Part shown: positions 16,201 to 28,200 of the stretch, piece after piece | Numbering within the stretch: the first letter of the stretch is position 1 | How the letters are laid out: every line of letters starts with the position of its first letter | Assembly (NCBI RefSeq): GCF_027595985.1 | Contig: NC_073304.1 | Coordinates: 47,099,137 to 47,163,136 of the forward strand | Source of the DNA: Sorex araneus | Lineage: Eukaryota; Chordata; Mammalia; Eulipotyphla; Soricidae | Length of the DNA stretch: 64,000 nucleotides | Direction of reading: 5' to 3' | Translations under genes and position numbers: made by a program | Notes under the pieces: generated by a model | What the model was told of the DNA's origin: nothing | What the model saw: only the letters and a program-made list of their open reading frames with translations | Database searches by the model: none

Positions 16201-19200
16201 ACAGTGTTTCTTTCTCTCAAAATTCATGTTGTTTTTGGGTCAAAGTCCTCAGGGGCTATTCCTGGCTTTGTACTCAGGAATCATTCCTGGTGGGGTTCAG
16301 GAGACCATATAGGATGCCAGGGATCATGGTCCCCCAGAGATGGAACACAGGCAGGCCATGGCCAAGGCAAGCAAGGCAAGTGCCTTAAGTGGGTACTATC
16401 TCTCCAGCCCCACAACTTTTTACTGTGTAACCATTTCTAACAGCAAGAAGCCTTTTAGCCATTGTGTGCATTGTTTGAGCTGGGGTCTGTTCTTCCTTCT
16501 TTTCTTTCCTTGAAAAGTTGTTTCTTAATCCAATTGTTACATATCAAGTTGAATCATTTGCGGTTCCTTAAGGTAACTGAAGGGCAGAGAATTTAACAAA
16601 ACATTTTATCTTACAGACATACAGTCTCCTGATGCTGAATATGTTGATTTGCTCCTTAATCCTGAGCGATACACAGGTTACAAGGGACCAGATGCGTGGA
16701 AGATATGGAATGTCATCTATGAAGAAAATTGTTTTAAGTATGTTGGTTTAATTTAATTTACTTTTTAATTTAATTTACTTTTGGAAACTATATATGCTTT
16801 ATAAACAAACACAATCACAGTGCTTTAAAAGTGTAAATCAGGGGTCAGTGAGAAAGAGTATAGGGCTTAAGGTGCTTATCTTGCATGAGCTGGCCTGGAT
16901 TTGATTCCCGGGTACCGTTTATGGCCACAGGAGCCCTGCCGGAGCACAGAGCCTAGAGTAAGCCCTGGGGTCACACACACAGCCAAGTGTGACCACAAAC
17001 CCCACCCCCAAAAAAGGTAAAGTATAAATCAGGACTGGGGAAATAGCTCAAGAGCATCCCAAGGTCACCCCACTGGCACCAGTGGTACTACTCCTAAGCT
17101 CCAGGCCAGGAGTGCCCCTGAGCACCACTTGGTGTGACCCCCAAACAACAACAACAACAGAAAATTAAGGACAAATGAAATTTACCATTGATATATTAGA
17201 CTGGAGCAATAGCACAGTGGGTAGGGTGGTTGCCTTGCACGCAGCTGACCTGGGTTCAATTCCTCCGTCCCTCTCAGAGAGCCCGGCAAGCTACTAAGAG
17301 TATCCTGCTCACATGGTAGAGCCTGGCAAGCTACCCGTGACATATTGGATATGCCAAAAACAGTAACAACAAGTCTCACAATGGAGACATTACTGGTGCC
17401 CGCTCAAGCAACTCGATGAGCAACAGGATGACAGTGATACAGTGATACAGTGATACAGTGAAATTTATTAGTAAAATATAGAAATAAGTATGTGTACTAG
17501 GGTTTATATACATATAAATCCTAATTCTTTTTTGCCCTATTAACTATGACTAATTATTTTATCTTCTTTGAAGTAAACTTAAACTTCAGAGAATAATTGT
17601 AGTAACTAGCATTTTGGAACTCTCACTGTTACCCAGCTTTCTGGTAAGCATGCTGTACATTTTTTCCTTTCATCCCTGCAGAAACCTTGCATTTTAATCT
17701 TTACTGTTTCATGTATGGAGAAAGGGAAACTTAGGTTAATTGAGTCATCCATTTTAGAAAGTGATAAAGTTTCTTTGTTCTCTTAATCACTTAATCAGTG
17801 AAAGCAGTTAACTTGACCATTTGGTTCAAGTTTGGGGTTCAGTTTTACCCACTTTTATGCTGTTATGCTTCTGAGAAAGTTGCTATTATTTTTGGAAGAA
17901 GTGTGTGTGCATGTGTGTGTGTGTGTGTGTGTGTTTGTGCTTGTGTGTTTATCTTAGAGACTTGGGGAATTTGGGGAAGATTTATGGAATTTCCACATCT
18001 GCAGATAATACATTCCTTTTTAAAAATATAATTTCAACTTGGGTGATCAGCAGTTTTGTTTCTATAATCTAATATCAGACTTTGTCTTTTTTGATTTAAA
18101 AAAAGTTCAGTTTGGGAAGTGGAGATCTTTCGTTACCTACTCATTTCTAATACGTGTTTATTTATTTATTTATTTATTTTTTCTTTTTTGGTCACACCCA
18201 GCAATGCCCAGGGGTCATTCCTGGCTCTGCACTCAGGAATTACCCCTGGCAGTGCTGAGGGGACCATATGGGATGCTGGGAATCGAACCCGGGTCGGCTG
18301 CCTGCAAGGCAAATGCCCTGCCTGCTGTGCTATCACTCCAGCCCATCTAATATGTGTTTAATTTTATTTTTCTGGACACTTATTAGGACTGTTTAGTTTA
18401 CTTACCTTTCTGGCTCTCTTTTGAGGTCTTTTTTCTCTCATTTCTTCTTGTGGTTTGGGCCCTCCAAGTGGCTTACTTATGGCTCTTTGCTCAGGGGGCA
18501 CTCCTGACAGTCCTCAGGGAACCAAATGGGGTATCAGAGAGTGATCCCAGGTCAGTTGTGTGCAAGGGTATTACCTTATCTGCTGCATTCCCTCTCTGGC
18601 CCTAAAGGTTTCTTTCTTTTAAGCTTTAAATTACTTAATTAGGAATATTTTGAGGGGGTCACACCTGCCAATGTTTGGGGTTCCTTCTGAATCTGCACTC
18701 AGTAATTACTCTCAGCGGTGCTTGGAGGACCATATGGGATGACAGGGGTTGAATCCTGGCTGGCCATGTTTAAGGCAAATGTCCAACCCACTGTATTATC
18801 GCTCTGGCCCTACAGGTTTTTTTTTTTAAAGTGAACAATTTGTGACATTAATTTTAATTATTATATTATTCCTTTGTTCAGTTCTTTTTAAAAAAATTTA
18901 TTGAATCACTGTAAGAAAAGGTTTCTTTTTAAGGTGAACTAAAGTAGACCTAATTGAAGCACTTATTAGCATTATAGCTAGTTTATATCATGACTTCCAT
19001 AAAGTGTCTAAAATATAACTAATGTGGAAGGCACCAAATTGAAAATATTAAATATGGCTTATAATTCTTTTCTCAGAATTTAAGGTGTACAAAGTTTTAA
19101 AAGAATGGACTTTAAAACAATTTCTATCCTTTATTAATGACACTAATGGGTATTTATTTTGAGATTCAAAACTACTTTAGAGTATATTAAGATTTTTTCT

Positions 19201-22200
19201 TATTTAACTGTCTTATTTGAATCATAGCACATTTGATCGTCATGGGGCAAATTTATATACTTAAGTAGAGAATAACTTGCCCGTATTATTTTTCTCCCAT
19301 TTTATTTTAACATTTGTCTTGGATATTGATATATTTTTCTTTAAATTAGTGAACTTTATGCCATAAGTACACACTTATATGGGCATCTAATATATATCAA
19401 TATGTGTACACAAATTCATACATATACATATATATATATATATTTGTGATTCTGAGAGAGGAGCTTGATTGATAATTCTTCCTTTGCAGAAGTAATTAGG
19501 AAATGTCTTTCTGGAAGCGACCAAGGGGAAAGATCTGAAACTATTATTAAAAACAATTAACATACACCTTCTCTTTAAGCAATTAGAGAAAATGAAATAT
19601 TTTATTATCTCCATAAAACATTATTTAGATATCATCATTAAGATACTCTCTGAGGTAATTACTTTCAATTAACAGTAACATGATTGCTAATATCTTTATT
19701 TTACACTTTTATTCTTTGTTTCTAGACCACAGACAATTAAAAGACCTTTAAATCCTTTGGCTTCCGGTCAAGGTAAGTTATTTATTTGCACTGTCACATC
19801 ATTTGTCAGTCTGTAAACTTTGGTTAGAAGGAATCAAAGGGCAAATAAGGGTTGGCAGAAAAGTATTCAAGATCAAATATTCCTTGTTTCCTTAGGAATG
19901 ATGCTTCACCCTTGCAGATGCATTGCGCTTAAAATATTTACAGTTAAGGAGTTTCTTTGTTTGTGTTTTTTGGGTAACATCCAGTAGTGCTCAGGGGTCA
20001 TTCCTGGTTCTGTATTCAGGAATCATTATTGGTGGGGCTCTGGAAACCCTGTGGAGTGTCAGGGTTCAAGCACGGGTGGGCTGTGTTCAAGGCAAGTGCC
20101 CTGCTTCCTGTACAAGCTCCCTGGACCAATAAAGAGTATTTTTATAATAAAGTTCATGACATTAGATTATACTATGATAAGTATTTGATTATATATTTTT
20201 AGTCTCTGCATTTATTTTTTCTTTTTGGGTCACACCCAGCAATGCTCAGGGGTTACTCCTGGCTCTGCACTCAGGAATTACTCCTGGCAGTGCTTGGGGG
20301 ACCATATGGGATGCCGGGGATCGAACCCGGGTCGGCCGCATGCAAGGCAAACGCCCTACCCGCTGTGCTATCGCTCCGGCCCCAGTCTCTGCATTTTTAC
20401 TTAAGATTGCGTTCTTTTTCATCCTTTTATTTTCTAGTTTATTGGTTCCCATAGTGGGCAATACTGCCCCCTGGGGGAAGCTGAAATAATGGTGGGAGCA
20501 GCTGTAGCCTCTGGTGTAGTTGGGGGACACTTTTCATTTGCTTAAAGGAGGTAGAATAGGCTGTGAATAATTTTTAATTTTTCTTTTTTACTGTAAAGGG
20601 AAGTTTGGGAACTTTTGTCCTAGATAATGAATATCAAAATTTTTCCAATTTTTTTTTTTTTTTTGCTTTTTGGGTCACATCTGGTGATGCACAGGGGTTA
20701 CTCCTGGGTCTGCACTCAGAAATTACCCCTGGTGGTGCTCAGGGGACCATATGGGATGCTGGGAATCGAACCCGGGTTGGCCTCGTGCAAGGCAAATGCC
20801 CTACCCGCTGTGCTATCGCTCCAGCCCTAAAATTGTACCAAATCTTTCCCCACACTTGCAACTACTGCACATATTGGGACTCTGATGTCAAGCTCTTTTT
20901 TTTTTCTCTTTTTGTTTCCATTAATATTTTTTATTTTCTACTTAAAGTCAAGGTCTGACCCTCTTTTTTTCCCCTGCTGTTTTCCCCATGGTTTCCCTAA
21001 TTTGAAGTAATCTCTCTCTCCTCATAAAGTGATCTAATGTCATGAGGTTTTCCTACTCTTTTATCTCCTTGCACTGTGCAGAGCATGATTTTACCATTAT
21101 AAATGTATATATTTTGGACATGTGAGCAGAGCTTTTTTGTCATCTCTCTTTTAAAAAAAATGTTTATTATATTAAGTTAATGTGTTCACTGTGGTGTTAC
21201 CTTTTATGGTTCTTGGTGTCATAGTCACCTCACTTCACCACTGCCAGAGTGGCCAAGAGCCCCCACCCATGGCCCTGTGTCACATCTTGTATATATTGGT
21301 CACCTCTTAATGTAACCTGTAATAAATTAACTGGTTTGTTCTATAAGAAATCAGTGAAAACTAAACTTCTTAATTAATGATCTTAAGAGCAAATTATTCA
21401 AAGACTTCCTTGAACTCATTCCTTGAACAAATAATTATTTAGGTGAAAACTTAAAATCCACAAATCCTGCCCACACCCTAATAGGCAGATACTTTTTTTT
21501 GTTTCTTTGTTCATTTGGTTTTGGGGCCACACCGAGAGCTGTTCAGGGTCTACTCCTTGCAGCTCAGTACTTGGTGGCTACTCCCAGCAGTGCTCATGAG
21601 GTGCTGGGGATTGAACCTGGCCTCCTGCATGCCAAGTATACACTCCAGCCTGGTGAGCTAGCTCTCTGGCCCCTGCACTTTTTGTTTGTTTGTTCTGGGC
21701 TCATACTTGGAATAAGCTCACACCTGCCCAGTTTCCTCTCCTAGTGTGCTTGGGATCGTGCAGGGAGGAGTCTGGAGCGCTCACGTGTAAAATATGTGCT
21801 CCTGGCCTTGGAGACATCTTGCCAGCAACCCATGGTTTGTTAAAGAAATCATTTCAATTTCAGTGTATGATTGCAGACACTTTACTGTTTGTTTGTTTGT
21901 TTGTTTTGGGGCCACACCCGGTGATGCTCAGAGGTTACTCCTGACTCTGCACTCAAGAATTATTCCCGGCGAGGGGGACCACAGGGGATACTGGGGATTG
22001 AATCTGGGTCAACCATGTGCAAGCCAAGTGCCCTACCTGCTGTACTATCTCTCCAGCCCTGCAGAAACTTTCCTTAGGAAATATATATCATATATCCATG
22101 ATCTCTGAATTTGTGCTTACTGGCAAAATCTTTGATGTGTTTTTAGGAAATGTGCAAGATTTTCCCTTTTAAAATTTATTTGAAGAACTGCTACTCTCAT

Positions 22201-25200
22201 TTAGTCAATAAACACAAATTTTATTCTAGAAAGCAACAAGATTGCATCATTCTTTAAGTGTTTGGCAGATGAGTCGGAAGCAATTTAAAATCAAAGTGTC
22301 ACAGGCTGGATCCGTAGTATAGCGGGCCAGGTGCTGGCTTTGCATGCAGCCAACTCTGGTTCGATCCCTGCCATTGTGGATGGTCCCCTGAGCACTATTA
22401 GGAGTGATTCCTGAGCACAGAGCTAGGAGTAAACCCTGAGCAGTGCCATCTATGGCCCCAAAAGCAAAGGGGGAAAGGGAACAGTGACAACTTCTTTTGG
22501 GGTGGAGAGATAACTCAAGAGACTGACTCAGAGCTTGCTTTGTGTATAGGAGACTCAGGTTCTGTCCTTGAACTCTGCAAGTTCCCTTAGCACAAGGTCC
22601 TGGGAGTGCTCCCCTTAGTTCCTCCCCTACCAAGCACAGAGTTGGAGATAGCTCCTGAGCACTGCTAGGTGTGCACCCTTTCCAAATAAAAACTAGAAAT
22701 ATCAATTTTAAACCAGGATTTGAGGATTATATAATCATATATAGTAACTCAGAATCATACATAGTAACTCAGTAGAAGCTGTTGATACTGTAAAATTCCT
22801 AGACAAGAGGTGACCTTCACTATAAACTCACGTTATGATCTTATAAATTAAAGAACTAATCCTGGGGCTGGAGCGATAGCACAGCGGGTAGGGCGTTTGC
22901 CTTGCACGCGGCCGACCCGGGTTCGAATCCCAGCATCCCATATGGTCCCCTGAGCACCGCCAGGGGTAATTCCTGAGTGAAGAGCCAGGAGTAACCCCTG
23001 TGCATCGCCGGGTGTGACCCAAAAACCAAAAAAAAAAAAAAAAAAATAAATAAAGAACTAATCCTCACTTACGTTAATAATAAATGGGAACCATTTAAAT
23101 ATCATTAGGATCTGGTTGAATGGTTTATGGCATATTCACATGGAATAAATTGTTATAAATGTGGTTAAAATTCACATACTGTATTACCGTATCAAACAGC
23201 ACATGTTACATGCTTTTTCTAAAAGCATCATATCTAGGTTTGCTCTTCAAGACCGTGTTCTCCCTTGAACAAATATCTCTCTTGCTTGTCTTTCTGTCTT
23301 TTCACATATTTGCCTGTTTCTACTCTGGAGAAGCCTGTGTTCTGTCTCAAACACATACTTCTCTCTTTCTCTCACCTTATGTCTTTCTAAATAAGTTTCA
23401 GTAAAAACTATCTTGCTTCGCTAAAAAAACAAACAAGCAAACAAATAAAACATACTATCTAAGAATAGGAGAGCTAGCTCAAAGGACTGGAATGCTTACT
23501 CTGCATACAGAAGCCTTAGGGTTGATCCCTGACCTGGGTCCTCCTCTGAGCATTACAGGGAGTGTCCCTGAGCACTATGCCAGGAGTAGCACCCTACTCC
23601 CACCCCAACACTGCTAGGTCTGGCCCCAAAACTTAATATCTTACTATCTATAGTCTACTAAAGGAACATTTGCTATCATGTATGTGGTATTTATCTTTGG
23701 AAAAGAGGGAGTTGTAGATGATTCTTTTGTTTTTTACCTTTATTGGTTTGGGGCCATAGTTTGTGGTGCTCAGGCTACTCCCAGCTTTGTGTTTTGGGGT
23801 CCATGTAGTGCCAGGGCCTCCCATACTTCCAGGCACTCACCCTGTTGAGCTGTCGTTCCAGCACCCAGATTATATTTTAAATTTTATCTGTGTTTTCACT
23901 TTTAAAAAGCACATATTTGCAATCTGCAGCATGTTACTTTAATCTGGGTGTGGGAAACACTGGGTCCATAGCCCCTGAAGGTCCATGAAATCCTATGCTG
24001 TGGCCTTGGATTACATATCTGTCCCTGTGGTGGGACAGACATGTATACTTCTCGCCAGCCGCCTGCAGCCCATCTGCCTGAATTGTGTGGCCCAGGAATG
24101 ATGTTATAGATACTCAAATAGATCTTGGCAGAAAAAAGGTTCCCCACCCCTGCTTAATCAAACAATGGCAACTCGAAATAGAAGTGGGCAAAATCAAGGT
24201 AGGAAAGCAAAACCAAGGTAGGAAAGCAAAATCAGCTTCATACTAATTGCCATATTGTTCATAATCTGACCTTAGCAAAATAGTCTGTAGAGTATTCCTT
24301 GTGGCAAAGTTTGTAACATCAGTCTGGAATTTTCCGAAACAATAGCACGAATCTTAAACAGAAATTGTTTTTTAGCTTTAAGATCAATAAATGTGGGGAA
24401 AAGTTCTCTTAACCAAACAGCACAAAGTCCTTAATGTATATTTGAGTGTTGCTGCAGATGACTGATGAAATGTTGCTGTCCTGTCAGCCCACATTTCATC
24501 AGGTGTGAGATGACAGTGCTCTCAGCTGTACTCAGGCGTATTTCCTGCTGTACTCCAGCACATTTCATGAGTGTGAACTTCTCCCTTTCAGATTTTGCTT
24601 TTGTGGGTAAACTGATGGGCTATCAGAGTAATCATTATTAAAAAGCCTTTTTTTTCTTTTATAGACATATAACATTTTGCAGGAGTTTATAACAATAAAC
24701 ATTTTTGTTTTGTTTTTCAGGGAAAAGCAAAGGTAAGTTTCCTTTCTTATCATTGACATGAATTTGCTCTGTATGCACTTGTTTATTATGGAGGACCTTT
24801 TTGTTTTGTTTCTTTTTTTTTTCACGCCCTGTCTAAGGCTCAGGAGCAGCTACTTTTTATTTCTTTCTTTAATATTTGGAGGTGAAAGTCTAGGTTAGGA
24901 GAAAAGGACTGTGCTAACTCTGGCAGCAGAAAATGCCTGCCTTCTCCTCTGAAAATTCACCTTTCACTGCTGCAAGGGAATGCAAAGCTCCCTCAGCCTG
25001 CTCAGAACAGGCTTGCACAAGTACTGGGCATGGTCAGAGTGTGTATCTTTTACTTTATTTCGTACTTTGACTTTGAGCCACATGCAGTGGTGTTGGGGTG
25101 TGGAGGAGGCTGGGGGAGGGACCAGAGGTAAATGTAGCACCCAAGAGTTGAACTGGGGTTTGCATCATGCAAAGCAACTGCCTTTTATTTATTATCTTTT

Positions 25201-28200
25201 TTGGGGTCACAGCCAGAAATGCTCATACTCAGGGGTTACTCCTGGCTCTGCACTCAGGAATTACTCCTGGCAGTGCTCAGGGGACCATACTGGATGTTGG
25301 GGATCAAGCACAGGTTAACTGCATGCAAGTCAAGTGTCCTACCTGCTTCACTATCGCTCTGGCCCCTGTTCCAGTTTTTCAATACTGTTCAAATATCCTT
25401 CTCTATTGATTGCTGATAGATTGTTAAGCTTGTGGTGACTCTCTTTACAGAGATATTTTTATTTATGAGCATATTTATTAAATATGCATGTGGTCAAACA
25501 TGAAAGGGTTGTCCCTGATGTTTGTCATTGTAGTTGATAGCTGACTGGATCACAGGCAGGCCAAATTGAAAATAGCTACCTCAGGATGATAAAACCGAGC
25601 TAAACGTTTTATGGAAAATCTAGGTTCAAGCCACAGGACATCCCTGTTCTCCCCGGTACATGGTCTAATGGTAATTACTATTAACTGGTAATGGGATTGG
25701 CTAATACTACATTCAAGTACTTGTCTGGGCAGGCAATTTATAAACGTGATTTTATTTCTGACAATCCTAAGAGGTATTCTTGTCATCATTTTATAGACTA
25801 TGAAAATGAGTATGAGAGGTTTGTATGACTTATTGGTAGCAGTGTTAGAACTGAAACCAAGACAGTTTGACAGTTTACTCGTGTAGTTATTGCCTCATAC
25901 TGCTCCTTTGTTTGCATTTTGATACTTGTTATTATTATGTGGATATGTAGGATTTTATGGTAGAAAAATTATATTTATAGTTTCTTATTTTATTTTGGTG
26001 TTACTTTCCTGCCCTCTGTCTTTATAAGCTCAACTGCTCTAATAAAATGCCATCGTTTGGGTAGCTGAAACAAAGAACAATTATTTTCTCACAATTCTAG
26101 ACCCTAGGAAGTTAAAGCTGTCAGCCAATTTGTTTTTTGGCAGGACCTTTTCTTTTTCTTTTTTTTTTGGTCTTAGAGAGAGCTGGTTTTCTTGCTCTAT
26201 TTTCACAGAGAGAAAAAGCCAGATCTAGACTCAGATCATCCACTTAAAACACAAATCTTATCCCGAGGCCCCTTCACTCTGGTCTACTACTTTAACCTAC
26301 TTTCCTCCCAAAGGCCCCACCTCAGAATCATCACAATGGAGTTTCACGCTTAAACTTTGGAATTTTAAGGGAGGCAAAAACACTTATCTTTATAAAACAG
26401 GCTAGAAATGGACTTAACTGGTTCTTAATTTTAAGTTTTTGATATGTAATGACTGGATTGCTTTTTGTCATTGGAAGGTTGTACTAATTTATGCCCCTTC
26501 CAGTCAAAGCTCCCATTCATTTTACCTGACCTAAATACCTGTCAGTATTAAATATTCTATTTTAAATTTTACTGTTAAAGTGATAATTGTCATCTTATAA
26601 TTGGCATTTTTTACAGACTGAACAAATTTTATTTGTTATCATATGTGCTTTTTTATTTGTGAATTTTTTTGCCATTTTATAAGACACTAGCAAATTTCAC
26701 TCAGCTTATGAGCTTCTTGTGTTATTAGGATACTATATCATTGTTATATCTGTGAATACATACATTTTGTGACCACATACAGTTTATAGTTTTTGTATTT
26801 GCTTTTGATTATAAAGTCTGTCTATAAGAATTTAAAGTTCTTATATAATTACTTATTTTATTTTGATTTTATATTTTTCATCATTGCAGTTAATAATTTT
26901 AGTCAAAATAATTACATGTGTTTGTATCTATAGTAAATGCATACACAAGCATAGTTATAATTATATTCTTTTTAATAGATTATTTCACATAAATATTTTC
27001 ATGTCTTGTCTTCTTGTTTTAATGTTTTATATAATTTTACCATCACAGCTATTTGTATAATATGTAGGAATTTGTTTTTGGTGATGGTCAAGGTTTATTC
27101 CTGGCTCTGCACTCAGGGATCACTCCTGAAGGGCTTGGGGAACCATGTGGGGTGCTGGGGATTGAACCCATGTCAGTTATATTCAAAGCAAATGCTTTAC
27201 TCACTGTACCATCACTCCAGCTCCTGATATATAATATCATACTAACTTAGGAAATACTGGACGTTTTGATCATTTCAGTTTTTTTTTTTCCCCCATTCCC
27301 AGTGCTCAGGAGCTATTCCTGGCGTTGTTCTCAGGGGACCAGGAGGTATTGGGGATCAGCCCAGGCATTCCACATGCAAACATGTGTTTAGATTTTTGAG
27401 CTATCCATCTTCTGATAATTTCATGTTTAAAGAATAATTATCAAAGTCATCTTTATACAAATATCCCAGTCCCATTTTCAGTTATTTTTTTAGAGCAGAA
27501 TTGCAGGGTTCATATATAGTCAGTGATATTAGTAGCTCAAAAAAAAATCCAAGACTTGGATTTTATAATATTTACTTGAGTTCTTCTTTTGCAATACAGA
27601 ATGCATAGAATACAAGTATATAAACAATGCAGTTCTAATACTGTTCTATAAATTGTGCTCACTTTTCTAATTTAAAAAACATACAGTGAGGCTTGAATTT
27701 TCATTACATGAATAGTTACTAAGGATATGTATTCTTCCATGTTGTCATTTACTATTTGAATTATGCTTTTTGACCTCATGTGAAACCCTTCATGTTGCTG
27801 AAAGTTATGAGGTGGGTACTTCCTATGGCAAGATTAACATCTCTCTAGGCTAAGTGGAAGGATGGGATTTAACTGAATTCATACAGAAAACTTCTCTCCT
27901 TCCTTTGGAGAAATTGAAAATAATTTTTCTGACTTGGTCTATAGGTGATCTTTAAATTTCTTCCTGGGAAGCCTGAGGTATAACATAGGGATTAATTGCC
28001 TGTGAGCAGGGTAGCCCCCTAGTACTGCTGGTCCATGGTATCAAGCCCCCCAAAACAAGAAGACAGATTACTGCTTGGTACAAATTTTCTATAATATTGT
28101 AAAACTTTTGAAAAACTTAAATTTTGGTATTTTTATAATCTTGTGACTTATTTTTCTTTGACTTTCAGAGAACACTTTTTACAGTTGGCTTGAAGGTAAT

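Noticed and set aside
20213-20454. Recurring small open frames reading like [21 protein letters not shown]
   Set aside because: The same peptide appears at dozens of places because it is the inverted SOR SINE read in one frame; it is not a protein family.
22864-22940. tRNA gene, suggested by A and B boxes
   Set aside because: Part of a SINE with tail and target duplications; no complete cloverleaf is expected, and hundreds of bases of SINE body follow.
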